NCBI GenBank assembly: GCA_903922535.1
Contig: CAIXUF010000317.1
Coordinates: 1-20,060 of the forward strand
Source: Candidatus Hydrogenedentota bacterium
GTDB lineage: Bacteria > Hydrogenedentota > Hydrogenedentia > Hydrogenedentiales > CAITNO01
Direction: 5' to 3'
Length of the DNA: 20,060 nt
The notes under the pieces are model-generated. The model was not told the DNA's origin. It saw only the letters and a list, made by a program, of their open reading frames with translations, and searched no databases. This document shows, piece after piece, positions 1-8,687 of the stretch (within the stretch, counting starts at the first letter, position 1; each line of letters starts with the position of its first letter). A program made the position numbers and the translations under genes.

Positions 1-351
1 GAACGCAAAGTCAAGCGTTTTCAACACCTTTTTCCAACAATAAGTACTCTACGCCTTTGTCCACCCGCACCCCCAACTGTTGAAAATTTTACCACATATT
101 GCGCACATTCGCAAGACTTATGTCACTTGTTTTCCGAAAATCCTCACAGTTTTCCCTTCTCGGAGCAAAACTTCAATTGTCATTATCTCACGCACTGAAC
201 GCAGGTTACGTGAATTAATCATTCTATGTGCCCGCCTGCCATCATATTCTATCCCCATCCGCCGGACCAAGTTCCCTTTTTTTTCACCGTCCGCCGTGAA
301 TATTAATACTCCGAAATTCAACTGTCTGGGAAACATTCGCGAAAGACGGCG
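1..351. other. AT-richer intergenic stretch, no gene recognised
   Basis: This stretch is visibly richer in A and T than the rest of the window and lies downstream of the minus-strand PEP/pyruvate-binding gene. Short open frames on both strands have no recognisable protein features and look like chance. A run of eight T at about 278-285 is followed on the plus strand by GC-rich sequence. It is in the wrong orientation to serve as the U-tract of a terminator for the minus-strand gene. I see no tRNA, convincing promoter or origin here. The window begins inside this region, so its true extent is unknown. Confidence 0.4.
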
Positions 352-3003
352 CTATTCCTGTGGCGCCCCCAGGACGCTGTCGCGGAAGCACAAAACGTGC
401 TGGCGCAGCACGTCCGCATGCAGCCTTACCCGCTGACCCGGAGCGGCGTCACGCGCCCGCACCACCCGTATGGTGTCCGAAAAGACTGCCGCTTCGGGCA
501 GCATCTCGCCCAGCAGATTGGGCGCAGACATAAAGAAGTCGCCGTTGATCACTGTTTCGGGCTGGTCGGGAAACACAGCCAGATAGAGCATGTCCATTTC
601 GACCAGTTCGCTGAAGAAGTGGGTGCCCAGAGAGACATCGGGCACGAGATCCTCGCGCATGGCCACAATCTCGCACAGCACCGACACCGGATTGATTTCG
701 GCAAAAGACACGGGCACGCCCAGTTCGGGGGAGGTGGTGCCCCATCGGCCGGGCCCCAAAAGCATGATGCGCCCCACTTTTTGCAGTGGCTCATGATGCG
801 CAATGCGCCCAATGAGCCGCGCGATGCGGTAGCGGTCCGCGATGGGTGTTTTGCCGTAAACCTCCGGCACGACATAGATGAACAGGTCCACAACATCCGA
901 CCGGCTTTGACCAATGACCGGGCCCGCGGAGCGCAGGATGATGTCTGCGTCCGCCACGTTTTCGGGGAGCGGCGCGGCCACGGCGTCGCCGCGCACCTGG
1001 AGGGGGCGGCACTGCACCACGTTGACGCGGTAGCCGCCGTCGGGCGTGAAGTTGGCCGTGAACTCGACATCGACAGGATAGTCGTACGCCTCCTGAAGGA
1101 TGCGCAGCGCGGCGCGCATGTCCTCCACAAAGGGGGTGCCCGAGATGATCCGGTCAAAATTGATAAGCAGGGGGACGGGTGCGCTCACGCCCCGTTCCCG
1201 TGCGGCCCGTTCCATGTCGGGGTCGCGCCGGCCCAGCAAGGCGACGGAAGGATCGCCGACCGCGCCGCCGCAGCGCGTGGCAATGTCATTGAAGTCGCGG
1301 CTGACGAGCTGGTTGGCGTCCAGATCGATTATGTCCACCTTGCGCTGGCTGTACCGGCGGCCGCCGGCACGACCGCTCTCGGGGGTCTTGTCGGGCGCGT
1401 TGAGTGCGATGATGCGCGTATAATCGTCGTCAGAGCGGTCCACTGCCCGCGTGCCGAGACCGAAGACCAGCCGCAGCAGGCCGGCGTTAGGGTCGATGTC
1501 CTGACTCCAGACATAGGGGTTGAAGGAAAAGCCCACGCCCGCCACGTCGGGAAAATAGAGGTCGCCGTGCTGGGCGCCCGACACGCGCTGCACGAGCAGC
1601 GCCATCTGCTCTTCGCGGTCGAGCAGGCCGTGGCGCTTTCGGTAGGCCAGCGCCGCCTCGCTCATCGCGCTGGCGTACACGGTGCGCACGGCCGACTTGA
1701 AGTCCTCCATGCGCTGCTCAAAGGAGCCCTGGTTCGCGCAGAACACGCTCTCGTACTTGCCTGCGAAGGAGTTGCCGAAGTTGTCCTCCAGCAGCGAGCT
1801 GGACCGCACAATGATGGGTGAGCAGCCGAAGTAGTCCAGCATGCGCGCCAGTTCGTCCTCGGCCTCCTTGGAAAACTTTCCCGTGAGGATGCGGCGGCGC
1901 ACCTGTTCGGCGCCCTCGATGACGTCCTGGGCCGTTTTTTGCCGCCGCCGTATCCACCAGCAGCCGTTGCGCACAAGGTAGGTGTAGAACAGGTCCGACC
2001 CGATGTAGAAGCTGTCGTGCAGTTCGAGCAGGCCGGCCCAGTGCCCCCCGTCACGCCTCAGGATGGCGTGCGCGAGCAGCATGCCCACGGACTTGCCGCC
2101 GATCAGGCCGGTGCCTATCACGCGGCGGCCGATGTCGAGCAGGTCGGCCAGCGTGAAATAGCGGCGCGCCAGTTGCAGCACGCGCTCCTCGCGCGACACG
2201 ACCATGCGCAGCAGGCTCTCGAACAAATGCTGTGCCATCTCGGAGTTCAGCAGTTCGGGCGGGCCGAGCAGCAGGTCCTGCACCTGCAAGAAGGCCCGGT
2301 TCCACGCGTCGATGGGCCGCACCGCGCAGCCGATGGCCGAGGGCGGCGCGGGCCGCAGCACCTGCGCGATGGTGTGGCTGGCGGTGATGGCCTCGGGCCG
2401 GTCCCCCTCCCACCGGTGCAGCATGTGCATGGTCGGCGAGTAGCGCTGCTGGGTCTTGATGGGACGCAGGTAGACCGCGCCGCCCGACGCATGCACGTCA
2501 ATCATGATCTGGCAGGTCTCGCGGATGGGCAGCACTGCCTCGTTGGAATGGCGGTCGCGCATGAGCCCGAAATAGGCGATGTCGCCCCGGTCGTACAGGT
2601 AGGGGCAGGTGAGCATGAAGAAGTTGCACAGCATCTGGTCGCTGTACCAGACCGCCGCCAGTTCCGACAGCGAGTCGAACACGTAATAGGCGCCCCGGGG
2701 GGTGCCCTCAATGATGGTGTGCACCGCGTCGAGGAAGGGTTCGAATCCGGTGGAGGGATCAAGATCATGCCGCTCGATTCTCCCGTTGTCGCCTCCGTCC
2801 CCCAGCACGGGCTCATGCCGCGCAAACCGGAAGTACACGACCGGCCGGCCGGCTTCAACCCCAAACGCGGCGTAGGGCTTCACGAAGGCGGCGTAGTCCC
2901 CCACGCGGTCAACGCGCCAGACGAGATTGTCGCCGGCGATCAGACCGCGCAGCAGGTGGTCCAGTTCGGGAAGTCCGGTGCCGAGCGCAAGCGTGGAGGC
3001 CAC
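352..3003 (-). CDS. PEP/pyruvate-binding (PPDK N-terminal domain) protein with degenerate KaiC/RecA-like N-terminus
   Basis: The protein has 883 residues if started at the GTG at 3003. GAGGAG at 3011-3016 sits 7 nt before that GTG but only 1 nt before the in-frame ATG at 3009, so GTG is preferred. Residues 1-215 resemble the RecA/KaiC/GvpD-like fold: GTGLPELDHLLRG is typical, but the Walker A lysine/threonine loop is missing. Residues ~298-672 are the PEP synthase/PPDK ATP-grasp region, with GLIGGKSVGM, VRSSSLLED, SFAGKYES and a closing VVQCRPLQV. The phosphohistidine swivel domain and PEP-utilising barrel of true PEP synthase (about 800 residues) are absent. In their place is a ~200-residue C-terminal domain with LLGPGRWGTT and GTHFF, a pairing I recall from other stand-alone PPDK_N proteins. 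It probably binds nucleotide or transfers phosphate in a regulatory or unknown role; complete PEP synthase activity is unlikely. It is downstream of gdhA but separated from it by a terminator. Confidence 0.85.
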   Translation of the reverse strand: MASTLALGTGLPELDHLLRGLIAGDNLVWRVDRVGDYAAFVKPYAAFGVEAGRPVVYFRFARHEPVLGDGGDNGRIERHDLDPSTGFEPFLDAVHTIIEGTPRGAYYVFDSLSELAAVWYSDQMLCNFFMLTCPYLYDRGDIAYFGLMRDRHSNEAVLPIRETCQIMIDVHASGGAVYLRPIKTQQRYSPTMHMLHRWEGDRPEAITASHTIAQVLRPAPPSAIGCAVRPIDAWNRAFLQVQDLLLGPPELLNSEMAQHLFESLLRMVVSREERVLQLARRYFTLADLLDIGRRVIGTGLIGGKSVGMLLAHAILRRDGGHWAGLLELHDSFYIGSDLFYTYLVRNGCWWIRRRQKTAQDVIEGAEQVRRRILTGKFSKEAEDELARMLDYFGCSPIIVRSSSLLEDNFGNSFAGKYESVFCANQGSFEQRMEDFKSAVRTVYASAMSEAALAYRKRHGLLDREEQMALLVQRVSGAQHGDLYFPDVAGVGFSFNPYVWSQDIDPNAGLLRLVFGLGTRAVDRSDDDYTRIIALNAPDKTPESGRAGGRRYSQRKVDIIDLDANQLVSRDFNDIATRCGGAVGDPSVALLGRRDPDMERAARERGVSAPVPLLINFDRIISGTPFVEDMRAALRILQEAYDYPVDVEFTANFTPDGGYRVNVVQCRPLQVRGDAVAAPLPENVADADIILRSAGPVIGQSRSDVVDLFIYVVPEVYGKTPIADRYRIARLIGRIAHHEPLQKVGRIMLLGPGRWGTTSPELGVPVSFAEINPVSVLCEIVAMREDLVPDVSLGTHFFSELVEMDMLYLAVFPDQPETVINGDFFMSAPNLLGEMLPEAAVFSDTIRVVRARDAAPGQRVRLHADVLRQHVLCFRDSVLGAPQE

Positions 3004-3083
3004 TGTCATACTCCTCTGTCTGCAACAAAATGTAGAACAGGCACCCCGGCCCGCCTAACCTTGCCGCCGCGTTTCTGTGAAAG

Positions 3084-3198
3084 GCAACGGACAAAAGGGA
3101 CTCAAAGGACAGAGGGGCGCTGTGGAGGTTGCCTGTTTGGAGAATTCCAACCTGTCCCTTGCGTCTCTTTCGTCCCTTGGGTCCTTTTTGTCTCTCTG
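3084..3198. repeat. Opposed arrays of 9-bp repeats forming an imperfect inverted repeat
   Basis: The right arm has five head-to-tail 9-bp units at 3154-3162, 3163-3171, 3172-3180, 3181-3189 and 3190-3198. They read GTCCCTTGC, GTCTCTTTC, GTCCCTTGG, GTCCTTTTT and GTCTCTCTG. The left arm carries the reverse complement of the same unit (AAAAGGGAC 3093-3101, TCAAAGGAC 3102-3110, and weaker units at 3084-3092 and 3111-3119). The arms could pair across a spacer of about 34 nt. It lies between the gdhA terminator and the start of the PEP-binding gene. It could be a dispersed intergenic repeat, a transcript-end structure or a protein-binding array. Confidence 0.7.
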
Positions 3199-3230
3199 CT
3201 TTGACCCGACAACCGCGGACGGCTGTCCCG

Positions 3231-3272
3231 CAAAGCAAAAGCGGCCCGGCGGAACAGTCTCCGCCGGGCCGC
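3231..3272 (-). terminator. Rho-independent terminator of gdhA
   Basis: A perfect 13-bp GC-rich stem (3241-3253 paired with 3260-3272) has a 6-nt loop. On the minus strand it is followed directly by TTTTGCTTTG (3231-3240). It begins 10 nt after the gdhA TAA stop at 3283-3285. Direction and position both fit termination of gdhA, so the next minus-strand gene probably has its own promoter. Confidence 0.88.
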
Positions 3273-3282
3273 CGGGAATCGA

Positions 3283-4728
<1,446 letters not shown>

Positions 4729-4732
4729 CTAG

Positions 4733-4761
4733 AGTGTACGCAACGAAAACGGGAAAGTCAA
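4733..4761 (-). promoter_or_regulatory. Sigma70-like promoter of gdhA
   Basis: On the minus strand the -35 box is TTGACT (4756-4761) and the -10 box is TACACT (4733-4738), with a 17-bp spacer. Transcription would start near 4726 and give a leader of roughly 100 nt before the GTG start. The boxes each differ from consensus at one or two positions. Confidence 0.7.
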
Positions 4762-4765
4762 GAAT

Positions 4766-5267
4766 TATACTCCGCCCATTTTACATGCATTAAAAGGCGA
4801 TGTAGCGCGTGAATGCTCATTTTCGGGAATGTGTGTGCCGGGGAGACCCGCAAGGGCTATACGGCAGTAATGCCGGATATCTTCCCATATGACCGGAACG
4901 GAAGAAAGATCCGGCAGATTGCCGGAATCAATTTCTATGGCGGGAAACTCGGGGCGCATGTTATTATGGCCCCGGCGGATCCGCCTTGCGCATGCAATTG
5001 GACCGCAAGAATACAAGGTGAAACGAGACAGAACGCCATGTGTGAGAACCATGCCGAGCCCCAGTTTGCCGCCGTCCTGTTACAGGACCGGTTCCGGCAT
5101 TCCTTCCTGTTTCGATGTGCGCCTATCCCTCCTTTCCGCCTCCTGTTCATTTTCTGTTGTGGTCGTTTGGGCGTAGCATGCGTTGCAAAAGGTTTTTTCT
5201 TGGTCCATGCGGCTTGCGCCGAGCGCACACCGAAACGCATATTGCTTTCCCCGAAAGGGGAAGGGGA
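4766..5267. other. Divergent intergenic region between gdhA and the TPR gene array
   Basis: About 500 bp lie between the gdhA promoter and the first homologous sequence of the plus-strand array. An open frame crosses it (ATG 4813 through TGA 5365-5367), but before 5268 its translation shows no family features and it has no good Shine-Dalgarno. A small GAAA-loop hairpin (TTCCCC 5247-5252 with GGGGAA 5257-5262) lies at the end. The promoter of the array is expected here, but I could not identify convincing -35/-10 boxes. Confidence 0.4.
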
Positions 5268-5367
5268 ACGGCCGACCCGGGAGAAGGCATTGCAGTGGCA
5301 CCCCGGCAACGCGGAGGTGCGCGGGCCTTGGCAGCAGCTCAAGAACGCAGCGAGAGATCAATCATGA
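5268..5367 (+). pseudogene. 3'-end remnant of a gene-B-like TPR lipoprotein gene
   Basis: In the frame ending at TGA 5365-5367 this reads REKALQWHPGNAEVRG, then PWQQLKNAARDQS and stop. The real end of gene B (to 10435) reads WEKALQCDPGNTEVRG, then VLQQFNGAASDKS and stop. Both the DNA and the terminal TCATGAC overlap with the next ATG are conserved. Nothing of the N-terminal ~550 residues of a B-like protein is visible upstream, so this is a truncated duplicate. Its TGA still overlaps the ATG of gene A (5364), exactly as B overlaps C. Confidence 0.78.
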
Positions 5368-8300
5368 CTGCAAATGATAACCTCGCGCCGCAAGAAAAAC
5401 CGCCGGCCCCCAACCGGACAAGACAACGTCTCCTGCCTGAGACGGTTTTCTTTGTGCTTGCCGCGATTGTCGTCAGTGCGGTGGCCGCGCACGCGGATGC
5501 GCCACCGCCCGTGCAAGACCGGGCACAGCCGAAAAAAACGGTATCCCTTGAAATGGTTGCCGAACCGCCTGACTCCACCGACATCGTTGTTTGTCCGCCG
5601 CCGGGTACCCGCCAAATCCCAGAAGGGGATATGGTGGTGCTTCAGGCACGCCGGAAGGGGGTGCCTGATTGTCCGCCCGTTTGGTCCGGGGACGTCACGG
5701 GCGGTCCATCCTTCGCGATGCCGGTGCTCATGGACAATACGAAGCGGGTGGCGGCGGAGTTCGGGGACGGGTGCGCGTCTTCCGGCGGACAGGATGTTTT
5801 CGCGGCGCCCGACACGGGCGCATTGCACACCTTCCTTGGATCGGGCAGCCTGTACGGATGGTTCTCGGCAAACCGGTCAAAACAGGATGTCGGCGCGGGA
5901 ATCACCCACATGGTTTCCGGGGAATATCCCTATGCGCCCGTGTTCATGAGACCGAATCTGAATTTCGAGCACATTATGAACGGCTGCACGGCCGATGCGT
6001 GGCGTGCCCAGAACACCCCGCGCACAGACCCCATGGAGGTGCGCCTCCTCTCGTCCGCATGTGTTGAGATTCGGTGGCCCGCGCAAACCTCCAAGTGGAA
6101 ATTGGACTGTGTCATGCGCTATGCCTTCTCCGGGCAGAACGCCATAGATATGGAGTTCGAGGTCACGCCGCGCGCAAACGAGGCACCCTTGGGCTATCTT
6201 GTGTTCATGTGGGCATCCTACATAAACACGGCGCGTGCACGAACCATCTCTTTTCCTGCTGTTCGCGACGGGGTGGAGGGCTGGATGGAATTTGGAGGCG
6301 GCGAGTCAAACGGGGGGGCCGTTGCCGGTGTCGGTCAGACTGGGCTGAAATGGGAAAAGGATGCCGCTGTGTTGAATCTCCGCACAGAGGAGGAACTCCG
6401 TTTTTCGGAGCCTGTCTATTACGGGCTGGTGGATGGCGACCAGAACTGGCAGACCATGGACGACACCATGGCCGTCATCATGATGTTTGACAATCCGGAG
6501 AACACTCGGTTTGCCGTGTGGAATTGGGGGGACGATCCCCATTCAAGCGCGTGGGATTGGCAGTATGTGGTGCGTTCGCCCGAGGTGGGCAGGACGTACC
6601 ACCACCGCGCGCGCATGGTGTATAAAAGGTTTCAGGGCCGGGACGATGTGATTGCGGAATACCGGTCCTGGAACCGCTCAATATTGCCCGTGGAAAACGC
6701 GGGGGTGGCTCCGCTTCGCCCGTTTCCGGCCTATTGGTCTCCGGGAGATGATGGATACAACCCGGTCGTGGCTGCGAACAAGGCGGTCCAATCGGCCCCT
6801 GCGCTTGCACTGGCTGCCTATCGCCGACTGTTGGGAAGTCCGTTCTACCAGATGATGGCCGCGAATCAGATAGATGCCCTTTATGACGTGGCAGGGAACC
6901 TTGCCGGTCTTGCCGCAGAATGGGAGTCCGTCGCGGCGCAGGACAGCCACGATGCACTCGCCTGGAACCGTCTTGGCAGGGTGCGTTTGCGCACGGGCGA
7001 ACTCGGGAAGGCGGCAGAGGCATTTCAACGCGGACTGGACAGGGATGCAAATGACAGGGAATGCCGTTTGGGCATGGGCACCGTGGAAGTTCTTCAGAAC
7101 AATCTGGAGGCCGGGTTGGCACTGTTGGACGGGGTCGTGCGCGAGGATGCGGATTACGTGCAGCGGGCGGGAACCGTCTGCGCGGACGCGGCGAAAGCCC
7201 GCGTCGCCACCGGCGATTTGCCTGGCGCGCTGACCCTGCTCCGTAAGGCGCGAAGCCTTTCGCCCGAAGATCTGCGGTACAACGAGGCGTTGGGCGGGGC
7301 GCTTGAGGCCGCCGGAGATGACGACGGGGCGTTGGTCGAGTATCGGGGCGTGGTGATGCAGGCGCCCGAATCCCCGGAGTCCCCGCATTCAAGTGATCGC
7401 ATGGATGCCATTTATCAGCGGCGCAACGATCCCGGCGCCCGCGTGGCCGAATGGAAGAGTCTCGCACAGGCGCATCCCGATGCGGCCACGCAGCAACTGC
7501 ACCTGGGCATGGCCCTGGAGGACTCTGGTAATAGTTCCGGGGCGGAGGCGGCGTACCGGGAGGCTGTTCGGCTGCGTCCCGACTGGCAGAATTCGAAGCT
7601 GAGTCTGGGCAAGATCATCGCTGCGAAAGGTAATGTGGAGGAAGGGCTGCGGTTGGTGAACGAGGCGGTGGATGCCATGCCTGACCTTGCCGGGGCCGCT
7701 GCGGAGGCCTGTGGCCGGGCAGCAAAGACTCGTGTCGTCGCCGGCGACCTGCCCGGTGCGCTAACCCTGCTCCGCCGGGCGCGCAACCTTTTGCCTTCGG
7801 ATCTGGGTTATCGTGTTGCGCTGGGTGAGACCCTTGAAGCCGCCGAAAATGACGCCGAGGCGCTGTCAGAATACCGCGCAGTGGTGCTGGGGGTGCCGGA
7901 GTCCCCGCATTCAAGCGATCGCATGGATGCCATTTATCAGCGACGCAACGATCCCGGTGCCCGCGTGGCCGAATGGAAAAGTCTCGCACAGGCGCATCCC
8001 GATGCGGCCACGCCGCAACTGCACCTGGGCATGGCCCTTGAGGATTCGGGCGATGACGCGGGCGCGGAGGCGGCATACCGGGAGGCCATGCGATTGCGTC
8101 CTGAACGCCCGGAGCCGAAAGTGAGACTGGGTGTGATCATCGCGGCCAAGGGTAAAACGGAGGAAGGACTGCGGCTGTTGGACGAAGCGGTGGCTGCCAT
8201 GCCCGACCTGGCCGGTCCCGCAGCGGCAGGCTGCGACCGGGCGGCGAAAGTTCGTGGTTCGTCCGGTGACACAGCAGGCGCGCTGACCCTGCTCCGGCGT

Positions 8301-8687
8301 GCGCGAAGCCTGTCGCCGACGGATCTGCGCTATTGCGTGGCCGTGGGCGAGGCGCTTGAGGCCGCCGGGGATGACGACGGGGCGCTGGGCGAGTACCGCG
8401 CCGTGCTTGATGAAGTGCCTGAATCCCCCCATTGCAGCGAACGAATCGATGCCGTTTATCAGCGGCGCAAGGACATCTCCGGCCTTGTTGCCGAATGGCG
8501 GCACATGGTGGAAATCCACCCCGATGCGGCATGGCCGCGGCTTCATTTGGGGCTCGCGCTTGAAGCCAACGGTGATCTGGGAGGCGCGGAAACGGCCTAT
8601 TGCGGAGCGCTGTCGCGCAACGCGGCAGTGGACACAGATTCGACCCTGTTCCATCGCATCAAGAACAAAGAATGCGGTGCGCCATGA
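5364..8687 (+). CDS. Gene A: exported protein with unassigned N-terminal domain and TPR super-repeats
   Basis: The protein has 1107 residues from ATG 5364. This start is chosen because it aligns with the start of gene C and keeps the ATGA overlap; the open frame continues upstream to 5115 but looks non-coding there. Residues 1-24 are polar. Residues ~27-44 are a hydrophobic export signal ending AHA before D45. Residues ~45-435 form the conserved paralogue domain: VCPPPG (Cys77), CPPVWSG (Cys103), GSLYGWFSANRS, RPNLNFEHI, FMWASY, YYGLVDGDQ and AVWNWGDDPHSSAWDWQ. Residues ~455-1107 are TPRs in a 174/177-residue super-repeat, with anchor codons at 6870, 7401, 7923 and 8445. The tail (ALSRNA, then LFHRI) resembles that of D. 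A periplasmic or surface scaffold is likely; function is not known. Its first 35 residues match C rather than D, so it looks chimeric. The only Shine-Dalgarno-like sequence is a weak GAGAGA. Confidence 0.85.
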   Translation: MTANDNLAPQEKPPAPNRTRQRLLPETVFFVLAAIVVSAVAAHADAPPPVQDRAQPKKTVSLEMVAEPPDSTDIVVCPPPGTRQIPEGDMVVLQARRKGVPDCPPVWSGDVTGGPSFAMPVLMDNTKRVAAEFGDGCASSGGQDVFAAPDTGALHTFLGSGSLYGWFSANRSKQDVGAGITHMVSGEYPYAPVFMRPNLNFEHIMNGCTADAWRAQNTPRTDPMEVRLLSSACVEIRWPAQTSKWKLDCVMRYAFSGQNAIDMEFEVTPRANEAPLGYLVFMWASYINTARARTISFPAVRDGVEGWMEFGGGESNGGAVAGVGQTGLKWEKDAAVLNLRTEEELRFSEPVYYGLVDGDQNWQTMDDTMAVIMMFDNPENTRFAVWNWGDDPHSSAWDWQYVVRSPEVGRTYHHRARMVYKRFQGRDDVIAEYRSWNRSILPVENAGVAPLRPFPAYWSPGDDGYNPVVAANKAVQSAPALALAAYRRLLGSPFYQMMAANQIDALYDVAGNLAGLAAEWESVAAQDSHDALAWNRLGRVRLRTGELGKAAEAFQRGLDRDANDRECRLGMGTVEVLQNNLEAGLALLDGVVREDADYVQRAGTVCADAAKARVATGDLPGALTLLRKARSLSPEDLRYNEALGGALEAAGDDDGALVEYRGVVMQAPESPESPHSSDRMDAIYQRRNDPGARVAEWKSLAQAHPDAATQQLHLGMALEDSGNSSGAEAAYREAVRLRPDWQNSKLSLGKIIAAKGNVEEGLRLVNEAVDAMPDLAGAAAEACGRAAKTRVVAGDLPGALTLLRRARNLLPSDLGYRVALGETLEAAENDAEALSEYRAVVLGVPESPHSSDRMDAIYQRRNDPGARVAEWKSLAQAHPDAATPQLHLGMALEDSGDDAGAEAAYREAMRLRPERPEPKVRLGVIIAAKGKTEEGLRLLDEAVAAMPDLAGPAAAGCDRAAKVRGSSGDTAGALTLLRRARSLSPTDLRYCVAVGEALEAAGDDDGALGEYRAVLDEVPESPHCSERIDAVYQRRKDISGLVAEWRHMVEIHPDAAWPRLHLGLALEANGDLGGAETAYCGALSRNAAVDTDSTLFHRIKNKECGAP
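6870..8687 (+). repeat. TPR super-repeat array in gene A (period 531/522 bp)
   Basis: The anchor (M/I)DA(I/V/L)Y recurs with its first codon at 6870, 7401, 7923 and 8445, that is, at intervals of 531, 522 and 522 bp. Each 174/177-residue module contains five TPR-like helix pairs. The 9-bp difference is a three-residue insertion in the PESPES linker. The MDAIYQRRNDPGARVAEW segment is repeated almost without change at 7401 and 7923, so copies were recently amplified or homogenised. The last module ends in the protein's C-terminal tail. Confidence 0.88.

Noticed and set aside
1..300. Possible DnaA boxes or an origin in the AT-rich left end
   Set aside because: The best sequences (such as TTTACCACA and TTGTCCACC) have two mismatches to TTATCCACA, and no ordered cluster or origin genes are seen.
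5115..5363. Upstream extension of gene A in the same frame
   Set aside because: The extra residues look like translated non-coding DNA and overlap the remnant of another gene in a different frame; the alignment to gene C supports ATG 5364.
4813..5367. Open frame of 184 codons entering gene A with an ATGA overlap
   Set aside because: No Shine-Dalgarno and no family features before 5268; only its end is homologous (the B-type remnant). Kept as remnant and intergenic DNA, although its translation could still feed gene A.
6478..8654. Long minus-strand frames opposite the TPR genes, also opposite D and E
   Set aside because: They mirror the periodicity of the sense TPR repeats and have Pro/Arg-rich composition; shadows, not genes.
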